Below are positions 25,862-36,244 of a stretch of 64,000 nt of DNA, piece after piece; the first letter of the stretch is position 1; every line of letters begins with the position of its first letter. Source of the stretch: Methanosarcina mazei S-6 (lineage in GTDB: Archaea; Halobacteriota; Methanosarcinia; Methanosarcinales; Methanosarcinaceae); assembly GCF_000970205.1 (NCBI RefSeq), contig NZ_CP009512.1:2232001-2296000 (forward strand), given 5' to 3'. A program made the translations under genes and the position numbers. The notes under the pieces were generated by a model. That model was not told where the DNA came from. It worked only from the letters and a program-made list of their open reading frames with translations, and made no database searches.

Positions 25862-26245
25862 GGTTAAAGCCTCTATTTGAGAATACAGAATGCTTTCGTG
25901 AAATAACTTTACAGGACTTTATTACTGCCTTTATCTTTTTATTTTTACCTGAATTTTTTACTCAGGATTTCGGGGAAATTTAAAAACCCGGTTATCCAGG
26001 TTAAGTTTCCATTAAGATAGTTTTCAATAAGATATGGTGCCTTTTCAATTAATCTCCGGGATTATTTGCCAGAAATATTATGTAATGAAACGCATGTCAA
26101 TTAGAATTTATTATAGAAATTATATGGTTGCCGTTATATATTATGTGAGATATAGGATAAATACCGAAGTATTGGAATAATTGCTCTTCTATCCGGAGGA
26201 TGATTAAAAGGGGATTCTTCGGTCAGGAAAATTCGGGGGTATAAA
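25862..26245. other. Intergenic region between divergent genes
   Basis: AT-rich DNA with TATA-like stretches (for example near 26130) suitable for divergent promoters of the flavin reductase and the repeat protein. No gene seen. Confidence 0.4.
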
Positions 26246-26857
26246 ATGTTAAGCAAATACGGTAAGCTGTTGCTGGGCGCGTATATCCTGAAAAAGTTCA
26301 TTTCTGAAGACTCTAACCAGGTTTCCGAGCAAAAAACGAATGGAATAATGAGCAGGTGCGGGAAGTTGATTCTGGCCACCTATCTGGTAAACTGGCTAAA
26401 GTCAGGAAAGCACTACGGAACCAGAGAGCATGAAGAGAGCACTGGAGGATTGCTGCATAAACATGGAAAGTTAATGCTTACTACTTATGCTGTAAAAAAG
26501 CTAAAACCAAAAAAATCAGAGAAGGAGGCAGAAAAACCTGATCTGGGTATGAAATCGCCTGTTCATGGCAGCTTGTCTTTACTGCACAGAGCGAAAAAAT
26601 ACGGGAAATGGGCACTTGGAGTATACCTCCTTAGAAAGTTTAAACATCCAGAGCCAGAAGCTAAGATTAAAGAAGTAGTTGATAAAGAAGCACATGAAGA
26701 AGGTAAGGGACCATCCATGATCACATTCAACAGAATAGTAGTAGGCGTACTTGCCGGTGTTACTGCTATAGTGGGCGCACTTGCAGGTGTTACTGCTATA
26801 TATGCGATTAAAAAATACAGGGCCAAACACTGCGGACACAAATCCGGTGTGGAATAA
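26246..26857 (+). CDS. Hypothetical membrane-associated repeat protein
   Basis: 203 residues with four copies of a ~20-residue motif, YGKLLLGAYILKKF, CGKLILATYLVNWL, HGKLMLTTYAVKKL and KYGKWALGVYLLRKF, separated by charged, variable linkers. Each copy could be a short amphipathic or membrane-dipping helix. The C-terminus has a Gly/Ala-rich transmembrane segment made by an internal duplication (VLAGVTAIVGALAGVTAIYAI), then a basic end. GGGGGT precedes the ATG. It is followed 19 bases later by another membrane-anchored gene, so the two form an operon. No family is recognised. Confidence 0.6.
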   Translation: MLSKYGKLLLGAYILKKFISEDSNQVSEQKTNGIMSRCGKLILATYLVNWLKSGKHYGTREHEESTGGLLHKHGKLMLTTYAVKKLKPKKSEKEAEKPDLGMKSPVHGSLSLLHRAKKYGKWALGVYLLRKFKHPEPEAKIKEVVDKEAHEEGKGPSMITFNRIVVGVLAGVTAIVGALAGVTAIYAIKKYRAKHCGHKSGVE

Positions 26858-26876
26858 ATACTCCGGGGGCCCGGAA

Positions 26877-27383
26877 ATGAGAAGAAACTGGTATAAAGTA
26901 CTGGTGTATGCCTTTGCAGGGACCGCACTTTTTTGTATAGTTAAAAAGTACGTGCATGACAGGTCTTTCTATCCCGCGTTGAAAACTATTCCAGTACCTT
27001 TCAAACGCGGGCCCGCGCCTCCTGCAGTAAAAGCAATTTATCCTGACAGGCAGACTTTTGCTTACAGGCGTGACTCTCCTATCTGGATTGAGTTTGACAT
27101 GCCTATGAATAACGCAACAATTACGAATGACACCGTAATAGTAAAAAGTTCCGCATCAGAAAAACCTGTGGACGGGATTCTGGACGCAGGGTCGAGAATG
27201 CTGATGTTCCGTCCCTATAACGAATATCCTATGGATGAAAACGGAGCCGAGATAACAATAACTCTGCTTGGCAGTGAAACAGGATCAGGGTTTATAATGG
27301 ATGAGAGGGGAATTGCTCTGGACGGCAATAAAGATGGGAAAGCCGGAGGAGACTTTGTATATACTTACAGGATCGTGAGATAA
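26877..27383 (+). CDS. Membrane-anchored Ig-like (SbsA/Big_5-type) domain protein
   Basis: The start ATG 26877 follows GGGGGCCCGG closely. The 168-residue product has an N-terminal hydrophobic anchor (VLVYAFAGTALFCIVKKY), then a domain beginning PPAVKAIYPDRQTFAYRRDSPIWIEFDMPMNNATITNDTVIV and ending in YTYRIVR. This pattern (preconditions, M-N/D, then T-V-V strands and GSGFIMDERGIALDGNKDGKAGGDFVYTY) is typical of Big_5/SbsA Ig-like domains in surface proteins. It probably faces outward. Co-transcribed with the repeat protein upstream. Confidence 0.65.
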   Translation: MRRNWYKVLVYAFAGTALFCIVKKYVHDRSFYPALKTIPVPFKRGPAPPAVKAIYPDRQTFAYRRDSPIWIEFDMPMNNATITNDTVIVKSSASEKPVDGILDAGSRMLMFRPYNEYPMDENGAEITITLLGSETGSGFIMDERGIALDGNKDGKAGGDFVYTYRIVR

Positions 27384-27874
27384 AATAAGATGAAACATCA
27401 CACCCGTTAAATCATCCCTGATTTCTGAAAAACGGTTTAATTCCCCCGCATTTATTCATTCTTTTTTACCTTAAATTTTTCTTGCCTCAAGATTTACTGC
27501 TTATCCTTTATCCTCATGTATTTTTTATGTTTATCCTTTTATCTTCATACATTTTTTATGCTTGTCCTTATCTTCTCTGTTTATCGACCGGTATTTTTTT
27601 AAGCCTTTGTTCTCTGTTTATCACTCTCTTTATTTCACATTTTTTTATTCTTCACCTATAATTCTCTATTTTTTCATATTTTTTTATTCTTCATCCATCA
27701 CTCTCTATTATTCATATCTTTTTATCCTCTCTTTTACTTGTCATTTCCGTCCAATACCATCTATAGAGAACCTTTTTATTGATCCAGCACAGATGCATTA
27801 CCGGTTATACACTGGCACCAAATATTAATCTTAAAAGCGACTTAATACCAATCTAAATATTCGCCGGAGCAATT
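27384..27874. other. Intergenic, pyrimidine-rich (TTTTTATTCTTC repeats)
   Basis: 27560-27740 is almost all T and C with repeating CTCTTTTTTATTCTTCA-like units. The open frame across it is a composition artefact. The leader of purP lies at the right end, with GGAG before the ATG. Confidence 0.6.
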
Positions 27875-28945
27875 ATGATCACAAAACAGCAGGTTCTTGA
27901 ATTTCTGAAAGATTACGACTTGGATAACATTACCATTGCAACAATCTGTTCTCACTCAAGCCTCCAGATCTTTGACGGGGCGAGAAAAGAAGGTTTCAGG
28001 ACTCTCGGGATCTGCGTTGGCAAACCTCCCAAATTCTATGATGCGTTTCCCAGGGCAAAACCTGATGAATACCTTGTTCTCGAGGATTACGAAGACCTGA
28101 TTAACAGGGCTGAGGAACTCAGAAAGAAAAACACTATCATAATCCCCCACAGTTCACTTATTTATTATCTTGGCAGGGAAAATTTCACCGGAATGGCTGT
28201 GCCCACTTTCGGAAACAGGACTTCGATAGAATGGGAATCTGACAGGGATAAAGAAAGCAGGTGGTTCCTTGGAGCAGGCATTCAGATGCCCAAAAAAATA
28301 GATGATCCTCATGATATCAAAGGGCCTGTAATGGTTGAGTATGAAGGAGCAAAGGGAGGAAAAGGCTTCTTTGTTGCAAAGAATTACAAGGAATTCAGTG
28401 AACTTGTAGACCATACTCAAAAGTATACAATTCATGAATACATCAACGGGACTCGCTACGACCTCCATTATTTTTATTCTCCGATACGGAACGACGGATA
28501 CACCCTGAGCAAAGGCAGCCTTGAGCTCCTGAGCATGGACCGCAGGGTAGAATCCAACGCTGATGAGATTTTCAGGCTCGGCTCCCCGAGAGAACTTATA
28601 GAGTCAGGAATCTGCCCGACATATGTACTTACAGGAAATGTTCCCCTCGTTGCAAGAGAATCAATTCTGTCGCGCATCTTTTCCCTTGGAGAACAGGTAG
28701 TCGAAGAGTCTCTTGCCCTTTTCGGAGGGATTACAGGAGCGTTCTGTATCGAAGCAGTTATTACGGACTCGCTTGATATCAAAGTCTTCGAACTTTCAAG
28801 CAGGATCGTGTCAGGAACAAACCTTTACATTTCAGGTTCCCCTTACTCTGACCTCATGCAGAAACGCCTTTCCACAGGACGGAGAATAGCCCTGGAAATT
28901 AAAGAGGCAGCAAAGTCAAACCAGCTGGATAAAATACTGTCATAA
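27875..28945 (+). CDS. purP: FAICAR synthetase, formate-dependent (PurP)
   Basis: A 356-residue ATP-grasp enzyme that makes FAICAR from AICAR, formate and ATP in archaeal purine synthesis. The full-length match includes the N-terminal CSHSSLQIFDGARKEGFRTLGICVG, the conserved IIPHSSLIYYLGRENF and GAKGGKGFFVAKN (ATP-binding loop), and a C-terminal FELSSRIVSGTNLYI. The size is normal for the family. GGAG lies six bases before the ATG. Transcribed alone, convergent with the hydantoinase gene 28 bases away. Confidence 0.95.
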   Translation: MITKQQVLEFLKDYDLDNITIATICSHSSLQIFDGARKEGFRTLGICVGKPPKFYDAFPRAKPDEYLVLEDYEDLINRAEELRKKNTIIIPHSSLIYYLGRENFTGMAVPTFGNRTSIEWESDRDKESRWFLGAGIQMPKKIDDPHDIKGPVMVEYEGAKGGKGFFVAKNYKEFSELVDHTQKYTIHEYINGTRYDLHYFYSPIRNDGYTLSKGSLELLSMDRRVESNADEIFRLGSPRELIESGICPTYVLTGNVPLVARESILSRIFSLGEQVVEESLALFGGITGAFCIEAVITDSLDIKVFELSSRIVSGTNLYISGSPYSDLMQKRLSTGRRIALEIKEAAKSNQLDKILS

Positions 28946-28973
28946 AAATTAAAAATCAATTAAAACATTTTTA

Positions 28974-31900
28974 TTATTTTTCAGGCCTGAAGTTTTCAGG
29001 TCTGCCATACCCTCCACCACCCGGCGTCTCGATCACAAACACGTCCTCGCTTTTCAGCTTTAACTCCGCCTTTCCTCCAGCTTCGATAACACTGCCGTCC
29101 CTGCGGATAAGAGTATTTTTTCCGCATTTTCCGGGCATACCGCCTTTGAGCCCGAAAGGAGGGAATTTCCTGTGGCTTGAAAGGATAGCTGCATCCATAT
29201 CTTTCAAAAACCTGAACTTTCTGACAACTCCGTTCCCGCCCCTGAATTCGCCTTCTCCTCCGCTCCCCTGCCGGATGGAAAACTCTTCGAGCAAAACCGG
29301 AAACCGCGTTTCAAGGACCTCAGGGTCTGTTATTCTGGAATTGGTCATATGGGTATGGACAGCATCAGTTCCTGAAAAACCCGGACCGGCTCCGGAACCT
29401 CCGCATATAGTCTCGTAGTACTGGAAATCAGCATTACCGAAGGTGAAATTGTTCATAGTGCCCTGGGAAGCTGCAAGGCTTCCGAGAGCGCCGAAAATAG
29501 CGTCAACAATGTATTGCGAAGTCTCAACATTTCCGGCAACAACGGATGCTGGAGGCTCAGGCTTCAGCATGGAACCTTCAGGAATTATAATTTCAAGCGG
29601 CCTTAAACAGCCTGCATTCAAAGGGATATCACTTTTCACAAGAGTCCTGAACGCATAGAGGACAGCAGCCAGGCAGACAGACGCAGGAGCATTGAAATTA
29701 CTCGGGAGCTGAGAAGATGTCCCGGAAAAATCGATCTTTGCATTCCGGTTTTCACGGTCGATTTTAACCTTCACTTTAATTGCGTTTCCGTCATCAAGAG
29801 GATACGTAAATTCCCCGTCCTCAAGCCTGTCAATAACCCTTCTGACAGCTTCTTCCGCATTGTCCTGAACATGGCCCATATAGGCCTCCACAGTCTCAAG
29901 GGAAAATTCCTCTACCATCCTGTGCAGTTCCTGAAGCCCTTTTTCATTTGCAGCTACCTGTGCCCTTATGTCAGCAACGTTCTGGTCAGGGTTCCTTGCA
30001 GGATATTTGCCCGAACCGAGCCATAACCTTAATTTTTCTTCGAGAAACCTTCCCTGTTCAACTATTTTCATGCCTTCGCTGAGCACACCTTCTTCTTCGA
30101 TTGTCCTGCTGTCAGGAGGCATGGAACCCGGAGTAACTCCTCCTACATCAGCATGGTGACCCCGGGAAGCAAGGTAAAAAAGAATCTCTCCTAAATTGCC
30201 TGACATGGGAGTAACAACCGTGAGGTCAGGCAGATGGGTCCCTCCATGATAGGGAGAATTGATGAGGTACACGTCTCCTGCAGTCATTTCCACAGAGCGC
30301 GCCCGGATAAGATACTTCACGCACTCGCCCATGGAACCCAGGTGCACAGGGATGTGGGGGGCATTTGCTATCAGGTTTCCTTTGCCGTCAAAAATCGCAC
30401 AGGAAAAATCCAGCCTCTCCTTTATGTTCACGGAATGAGCCGTGTTCTGCAGGGTGTAGCCCATCTGTTCTGCTACGGACATAAACCTGTTATTGAAAAT
30501 CTCAAGCATCACAGGGTCAGCCTCTGTCCCTATAGCTGTTCTGGCAGGAAGCGGAATTCTACGGGTAAGAAGAAGGTGGTTTCGAGCGGTGATTTCACCC
30601 TGCCAGCCAGGTTCGATTATAATGGTAGTGTTTTTTTCGGTAAGAATTGCAGGTCCGTTTATGCAGGCTCCGGGTTTGAGAGTTTCCATATCAAAAACCG
30701 GGGTTCCATACAACCCTCCGTAGCTGTACATCCGAACCCTGGAGACAGGCGAAGGTACTGTATTTTTGTCAGGTTCAAGCAGGGGGTCAGAGGCTCTCTC
30801 GGTTACCCCGACAATTTCTACAGATGCAGCTTCTACAACAATGGGCTTATCTTCCATTATAAATCCGAAGCGTTTTTTATGGGCTTCCTCAAAGCCAGAC
30901 CTGAGAGATTCGGCGCTGTCTGCAAAGTCCACAGAGAGCTGGGTGTCCGAACCTGCATATCGCATATGTGCCCTGTAAATCACATTTATGCAGTCCTCAT
31001 GAACCCCCTGTTCAAGCATGGAAAACCTACCTTCACTTTCAAGCCCTGAAAAAACAGATTTTAATTCATCTACCAGCTCTTTAGACAGTTCAGCCCCGAT
31101 ATACTGTTCTTTTATCAGTCTCTGGTCTGCAAGCCCCATACCGTATGCAGAAAGGACTCCTGCATAGGGATGAATGAAAATACTTTTGATCCCGAGAGCA
31201 TCTGCCACCCTGCACGCATGCTGAGCTCCAGCTCCCCCAAAGCAGCAGAGTGTGTATTCTTTTACATTATACCCCCGCTGAACCGAGATTTTCTTGATTG
31301 CGTTTGCCATATTCTCGACTGCTACGGAAAGAAAACCTTCTGCTGCCTGTTCAGGGCTCAGGGTATTCCCGTTTGCAGAAACTGTTTCAGCAAGCTCTTC
31401 AAATTTTCTGCGCACAATTTCGGAATCCAGAGGCTGGTTTGCCTCTGAGCCAAAAATCCTGGGAAAAAAATCGGGCTGCAGTTTTCCAAGCATAAGGTTG
31501 CAGTCCGTGACCGTAAGAGGACCGCCTTTCCTGTAACAGGCTGGGCCCGGGTCCGAGCCTGCAGAATCAGGTCCGACCCTGAACCTTCCCCCTTTGTAGT
31601 GGATAATCGAGCCCCCGCCTGCTGCAACCGTATGAATTCTCATCATGGGAGAGCGAAGGCGCACACCTGCAACCTCTGTTTCGAGGCTGCGTTCGTATTC
31701 CCCGCTGTACTGGGCTACATCGGTAGATGTTCCTCCCATGTCAAAGGTAATTATCTTTTTTGCCCCCGCCATTTCCGATGTTGCAACTGCCCCAACTATT
31801 CCCCCGGCAGGTCCCGAAAGTATGCAGTCTTTACCCTGAAAAATTCCCGAGTCTATAAGCCCGCCGCTTGACTGCATGAACATGAGTTTTGGACCATTTA

Positions 31901-32726
31901 CAGCACTGTATTTCATTTCACTAACTTCTTCAGGGTTGCCGAGAGTTTTCCTTTCTTCCTTTCTTCCTCTTTCTTCCTTTCTTCCTCTTTCTTCCTTTCT
32001 TCCTCTTTCTTCCTTTCTTCCTTTTTCTTGCAGGCTATCTTCTAACATATCAACATACCTGCGCAGCACCGGAGAGAGATAAGCATCAACAACTGCTGTT
32101 TCCCCTCTGCTCACGAATTTTATTAGCGGGCTTGCCTGATGGGACAGGGATATCTGTGTAAAACCGATTTCTGTGGCAAGCCTGCCGAGCATAAGCTCAT
32201 GTTCCGGATACCGGTAGGAATGCATAAGGATGACCGCAGCAGAACGAATGCCGGCTTTATAAGCTTCTTCAAGCTCTTTTTTAGCACTCTCAAGCTCCAG
32301 GGGCACAATCTCTTCCCCGTCTGCGCTGTACCTGCCCGAAACCTCGATAACCCTTTCGTAAAGCTGGTCAGGAAGCTCGATTTTCTGTGAAAAAATGTCC
32401 GGGCGGTTCTGGTACCCTATCCTCAAAGCGTCTCCGAAACCCTTTGTTATAACAAGAACAATACGTTCTCCTTTTCTTTCAAGAAGAGCATTAGTGCCCA
32501 CGGTTGTGCCCATTTTTATGGCTTCCACATCTTCCGAAGGAAAAGGCTCGTTTTCAGAAAGCCCGAGGATCTGACGGATACCGTGCATGGCTGCATCTTC
32601 ATAATGAGCAGGGTCTTCGGAAAGGAGCTTGTGTGTGATCAGTTTTCCATCAGGGCTGCGGGCTACGATATCTGTGAATGTGCCTCCGCGGTCTATCCAG
32701 AACTGCCATCGGGCTTTGGGGGACAT
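28974..32726 (-). CDS. Fused hydantoinase/5-oxoprolinase (HyuA-HyuB)
   Basis: A 1250-residue cytosolic protein. Residues 1-~710 are the HyuA half: Hydant_A N-terminal (RGGTFTDIVARSPDG), then the ASKHA-like ATPase part (FDMGGTSTDVAQY, SAGSDPGPACYRKGG). Residues ~715-1245 are the HyuB half (NRFMSVAEQMGYTLQNTAHSVNIKERLDFSCA...RGHHADVGG...GGNGVVRKF). The A+B fusion is the architecture of 5-oxoprolinase, which opens 5-oxoproline to glutamate with ATP, but the N-methylhydantoinase family is similar, so the substrate is uncertain. A linker near residue 240 contains four RKEERG repeats encoded by a CTTCCTTTCTTCCTC microsatellite (31950-32030) not expected in the family. Single gene. Confidence 0.85.
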   Translation of the reverse strand: MSPKARWQFWIDRGGTFTDIVARSPDGKLITHKLLSEDPAHYEDAAMHGIRQILGLSENEPFPSEDVEAIKMGTTVGTNALLERKGERIVLVITKGFGDALRIGYQNRPDIFSQKIELPDQLYERVIEVSGRYSADGEEIVPLELESAKKELEEAYKAGIRSAAVILMHSYRYPEHELMLGRLATEIGFTQISLSHQASPLIKFVSRGETAVVDAYLSPVLRRYVDMLEDSLQEKGRKEERGRKEERGRKEERGRKEERKTLGNPEEVSEMKYSAVNGPKLMFMQSSGGLIDSGIFQGKDCILSGPAGGIVGAVATSEMAGAKKIITFDMGGTSTDVAQYSGEYERSLETEVAGVRLRSPMMRIHTVAAGGGSIIHYKGGRFRVGPDSAGSDPGPACYRKGGPLTVTDCNLMLGKLQPDFFPRIFGSEANQPLDSEIVRRKFEELAETVSANGNTLSPEQAAEGFLSVAVENMANAIKKISVQRGYNVKEYTLCCFGGAGAQHACRVADALGIKSIFIHPYAGVLSAYGMGLADQRLIKEQYIGAELSKELVDELKSVFSGLESEGRFSMLEQGVHEDCINVIYRAHMRYAGSDTQLSVDFADSAESLRSGFEEAHKKRFGFIMEDKPIVVEAASVEIVGVTERASDPLLEPDKNTVPSPVSRVRMYSYGGLYGTPVFDMETLKPGACINGPAILTEKNTTIIIEPGWQGEITARNHLLLTRRIPLPARTAIGTEADPVMLEIFNNRFMSVAEQMGYTLQNTAHSVNIKERLDFSCAIFDGKGNLIANAPHIPVHLGSMGECVKYLIRARSVEMTAGDVYLINSPYHGGTHLPDLTVVTPMSGNLGEILFYLASRGHHADVGGVTPGSMPPDSRTIEEEGVLSEGMKIVEQGRFLEEKLRLWLGSGKYPARNPDQNVADIRAQVAANEKGLQELHRMVEEFSLETVEAYMGHVQDNAEEAVRRVIDRLEDGEFTYPLDDGNAIKVKVKIDRENRNAKIDFSGTSSQLPSNFNAPASVCLAAVLYAFRTLVKSDIPLNAGCLRPLEIIIPEGSMLKPEPPASVVAGNVETSQYIVDAIFGALGSLAASQGTMNNFTFGNADFQYYETICGGSGAGPGFSGTDAVHTHMTNSRITDPEVLETRFPVLLEEFSIRQGSGGEGEFRGGNGVVRKFRFLKDMDAAILSSHRKFPPFGLKGGMPGKCGKNTLIRRDGSVIEAGGKAELKLKSEDVFVIETPGGGGYGRPENFRPEK

Positions 32727-33090
32727 GAAGGGAATAACTGTAGAGGTGGTATTAATTATTAATCGGAATTTTTGAGGTTCGGGCTTGATTTCCGTAGAAG
32801 GTCGAACTTATTTTCAAAAAGAATATAAAGAGAATAAATCTTGATCGTGAGATTCAAATAAAAATAAAAAGCTTTTGGAGTTAAAGTGTGATGAAAAAGT
32901 AAGAAAATTGAAAATTTCTCTGATAAATCAGGTGTGAAAAAAGGATTTTGAAGGGATATTTAAAATCTGTCGGCGTAAGACAAATTTTGAGATAAAACAT
33001 CCTTTTGCTATCAGCAAAAAAGATATTAACGATCTCTCGCGGACCCTTCTTTGCTGATAAAAAAAGGATTTTATTATTTAAAGGATTTTA
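32727..33090. other. Intergenic region with inverted repeat
   Basis: TATCAGCAAA near 33009-33018 and TTTGCTGATA near 33050-33059 form a stem over a ~30-nt loop. It lies just beyond the 3' end of serC on the minus strand and could act as its terminator. Nothing else seen. Confidence 0.5.
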
Positions 33091-34203
33091 TTATTTAACC
33101 AAATCGTAAGCCCATTCGATCCATTCACAGAGGCATTCTAAATCCTCTTTCTCAATGGTAGCACCGCACCAGATACGCAAGCCTGAAGGGGCATCCCGGT
33201 AAGAACCGATGTCATAAGCAACTTTTTCATTCTCAAGCATTTTAATCAGTTCTTTAAGCTTTTCTTCGGATAAATCAACTTTAAAGCAGACACTGGTGCT
33301 GGACCTTATCTCTTTTGTTTCCGCTAAGAAATGGATCCAGTTATTTTTAGCAACAAACGCCTCAAAGACCGCCAGGTTTTCGTTTGTCCGCTGGATAAGT
33401 TGTTTAAGCCCTCCTACAGACTCTGCCCATTTTAATGTTGCCAGCCAATCTTCATTAGCCAGCATGGAGGGAGTGTTAATAGTAGAGCCTTCAAAAATCT
33501 CCTTATTCAGTTTACCACCTTTGGTCAGCCGGAAAATCTTGGGCAGTGGCCAGGCAGGAGTATAACTTTCTAAACGCTGAACAGCCCGCGGAGATAAAAT
33601 AAGCATCCCGTGCGCACCTTCCCCACCTAAAACCTTCTGCCATGAGAAGGTAAGGACATCCAGTTTATGGTAGGGTATATCCATAGCAAATACAGCAGAG
33701 GTGGCATCGCAAAGCGTGAGCCCTTCTCGGGAATCAGGAATCCAGTCGCCATTGGGTACTTTGACTCCGCTTGTAGTCCCATTCCAGACAAAGACGACAT
33801 CATTCTTGAAATCGACATTCTCTAAATCCGGTAATTTTCCGTACTCTGCCTCAAAAACTCGGGTATCTTTTAATTTTAACTGCTTGGTGATGTCGGTTGC
33901 CCATTCTTTACTGAAAGATTCCCAAACCAGAACATCAACCCCGCGGCACCCCAGCATAGACCACAAGCACATTTCAAAAGCGCCTGTATCGGAGGCCGGT
34001 ACAATACCTACCAGATAATCAGAAGGAAGTCCAAGCATATCTCTTGTTCTTTTAATTGCTTCGGCCAATTTTTCCTTGCCGGGTTTGCTCCGATGTGACC
34101 GGCCAAAAGGTGCATCATTCAGATCTTCAATAGAATAACCTGGATGTTTGGCACAGGGCCCTGAAGAAAAACAGGGATTTTTAGGAACTCTTGTTGGTTT
34201 CAT
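33091..34203 (-). CDS. serC: Phosphoserine aminotransferase
   Basis: A 370-residue PLP enzyme of serine biosynthesis, converting 3-phosphohydroxypyruvate and glutamate to phosphoserine. [22 protein letters not shown] at the start, [25 protein letters not shown], and the PLP-lysine segment [16 protein letters not shown] identify the SerC subgroup found in Methanosarcina and some bacteria. This differs from the classical E. coli form and may reflect an old transfer. Divergent from ade, 314 bases apart. Confidence 0.9.
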   Translation of the reverse strand: MKPTRVPKNPCFSSGPCAKHPGYSIEDLNDAPFGRSHRSKPGKEKLAEAIKRTRDMLGLPSDYLVGIVPASDTGAFEMCLWSMLGCRGVDVLVWESFSKEWATDITKQLKLKDTRVFEAEYGKLPDLENVDFKNDVVFVWNGTTSGVKVPNGDWIPDSREGLTLCDATSAVFAMDIPYHKLDVLTFSWQKVLGGEGAHGMLILSPRAVQRLESYTPAWPLPKIFRLTKGGKLNKEIFEGSTINTPSMLANEDWLATLKWAESVGGLKQLIQRTNENLAVFEAFVAKNNWIHFLAETKEIRSSTSVCFKVDLSEEKLKELIKMLENEKVAYDIGSYRDAPSGLRIWCGATIEKEDLECLCEWIEWAYDLVK

Positions 34204-34517
34204 TTTGTCTTATCCTTTTTGGTACTGCTATGTCTTCAGGGGATAAAAAATTTTCCAGTTACAGGCGGACATGTAAGTATAGTCATCCCCGAAGGCTTAA
34301 CAGTGTATCTTTTTTTATCTTTTCGTGCTACTTTTACATGGTCGAAATCGATGTTCGTAACCAACAAAAAACCGCCTATATATTTCTATAGTTTTTTGCA
34401 TTTGATGAAGATAATCGACCAATTAACCTGTATCTTCCTTTTTTATTCTTTTTCTCCAAGTTCCTAATACTGGTTTTTTGGAAAAATTTATCCATTGTTG
34501 TGGTGAAATAAACCCTC
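34204..34517. other. Divergent promoter region of serC and ade
   Basis: Contains a plus-strand TATA-like CCTATATATTTCTATAG around 34373-34390 and, before the ade ATG, GGTGA. No gene seen. Confidence 0.45.
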
Positions 34518-36185
34518 ATGAAAAAGTACATGGGGATTATTGTTGACGCTATTTCCAGACGGCAGTTCAAAGGCGAAATTACCGTTGAAAACGGAAAGAT
34601 CATTCGTGTAGAAGAAAAGGAACACGATAATGAGCAGTACATCCTGCCAGGGCTCGTGGATGCCCATGTGCACATCGAAAGCTCCATGACCGTACCTTCG
34701 GTTTTCGCCCGGATGGCTGTTGCAAAGGGCACGGTTGCAGTTGTCAGTGATCCCCACGAAATTGCAAACGTTATGGGGGAAGAGGGAATTGAGTTTATGC
34801 TTGAGGATTCAAAAAAATCCCCCCTGAAAGTCTATTTTGGAGTGCCTTCGTGTGTACCTGCTACACCTTTCGAATCATCGGGGGCTGTTCTGGACATAAA
34901 TGCTGTTGACCGCCTGCTGGCAAAGGATGACCTGCATTACCTTTCCGAGATGATGAATTTCCCGGGTGTGATTTTGGAATTCCCGGATGTGATGGCAAAA
35001 CTGGAGTCTGCCAGAAAACACGGTAAAGTTATAGACGGACACGCGCCCGGTTTAAGGGGAGCTGACCTGCAGAAATACATAGGGGCAGGGATTTCAACAG
35101 ATCATGAATGTTTTGAATATGAAGAAGCTCGCGAGAAAATAGAGCTCGGGATGAAAATCCTTATCCGGGAAGGTAGTTCAGCCAGGAATTTCGAAACCCT
35201 GTATCCACTGATAGACGAATATCCGGATCATGTCATGCTATGCACAGATGATTCCCACCCTGATACCCTGATATACGAAGGACATATTGATAAGCTGATC
35301 CGGCGCGGGCAGGAAAAGGGGCTTGATATCTATAACCTCATCAGGACAGCTGTTTTCAACCCTGTAGAGCACTACGGGCTTAATGTAGGGCTGCTGCGCG
35401 AAGGAGACCCTGCGGATTTCATCATTGTGGATAACCTGAAGTCTTTCAATATTCTGAGTACATTTATAGACGGGGAATGCGTTTACGAGAACGGGAAGGT
35501 TCTTTTCCCTCTGGAAAAAGTTCCTGCTAAAAATGTATTTAACAGGAATAAAATTTCAATTGACGATGTAAAACTCGTACCCCCTGCAGGAGCAATTCAG
35601 GAGCAAACAACAGAAAAGGGGATTAAAAAAATCAGGGTAATAGTTGCAAATGACGGAGAACTGGTTACAGGCCAGGAACTTATTGTGCCAAAAATTGAAA
35701 ACGGCAATCTTGTTTCGGACCCTGAAAGAGATATTTTGAAGATGGTTGTCCTGAGCAGGTATTCTGATGACCCTGTCCGTATCGGGTTCATAAAGAATAT
35801 AGGCCTGGAAAAAGGCGCCATTGCAAGCAGCATTGCCCACGACAGCCATAATATCATTGCAGTGGGTGCCACAGACGAGGACATAGTTGAAACTGTTAAC
35901 AGGCTGATAAAAAATAAAGGAGGCATCGCTGTCGGGACAGCAGAAAACCTTCTTGACCTCCCGCTTGAGGTTGCGGGCCTTATGAGCACCCTGGAAGGAG
36001 AAGAAGTAGCGTCCCGCTACCACCTGCTAAATGAAGAAGCCCGGAAGCTGGGAACTTCCCTCGAGTCGCCTTTCATGACCCTTGCATTCATGTCCCTTCT
36101 GGTAATTCCAGAACTTAAACTGGGAGACAAAGGGCTCTTTGATGTAACTAAATTTGAGTTTGTCGATCTTTTTGCAGACGAATAA
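34518..36185 (+). CDS. ade: Adenine deaminase
   Basis: A 555-residue amidohydrolase that converts adenine to hypoxanthine in purine salvage. Key motifs are PGLVDAHVHIESSM (HxH metal ligands), AVVSDPHEIANVMG, DGHAPGLRG, GISTDHECFEYEEA and MLCTDDSHPDTL (catalytic Asp), with the C-terminal HDSHNIIAVGATDEDI domain characteristic of Ade (not found in generic amidohydrolases). Length is normal. GGTGA lies about 13 bases before the ATG. Convergent with the DUF2121 gene. Confidence 0.93.
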   Translation: MKKYMGIIVDAISRRQFKGEITVENGKIIRVEEKEHDNEQYILPGLVDAHVHIESSMTVPSVFARMAVAKGTVAVVSDPHEIANVMGEEGIEFMLEDSKKSPLKVYFGVPSCVPATPFESSGAVLDINAVDRLLAKDDLHYLSEMMNFPGVILEFPDVMAKLESARKHGKVIDGHAPGLRGADLQKYIGAGISTDHECFEYEEAREKIELGMKILIREGSSARNFETLYPLIDEYPDHVMLCTDDSHPDTLIYEGHIDKLIRRGQEKGLDIYNLIRTAVFNPVEHYGLNVGLLREGDPADFIIVDNLKSFNILSTFIDGECVYENGKVLFPLEKVPAKNVFNRNKISIDDVKLVPPAGAIQEQTTEKGIKKIRVIVANDGELVTGQELIVPKIENGNLVSDPERDILKMVVLSRYSDDPVRIGFIKNIGLEKGAIASSIAHDSHNIIAVGATDEDIVETVNRLIKNKGGIAVGTAENLLDLPLEVAGLMSTLEGEEVASRYHLLNEEARKLGTSLESPFMTLAFMSLLVIPELKLGDKGLFDVTKFEFVDLFADE

Positions 36186-36244
36186 GCAGAATAAGGAGAA
36201 GGAGGACAGAGAAGGCAGAAAACATCTTACCAGTCATTTATTTT

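Noticed and set aside
27562-27828. Plus-strand frame of 88 codons rich in Phe, Ser, Tyr
   Set aside because: Encoded by pyrimidine-rich low-complexity DNA without motif.
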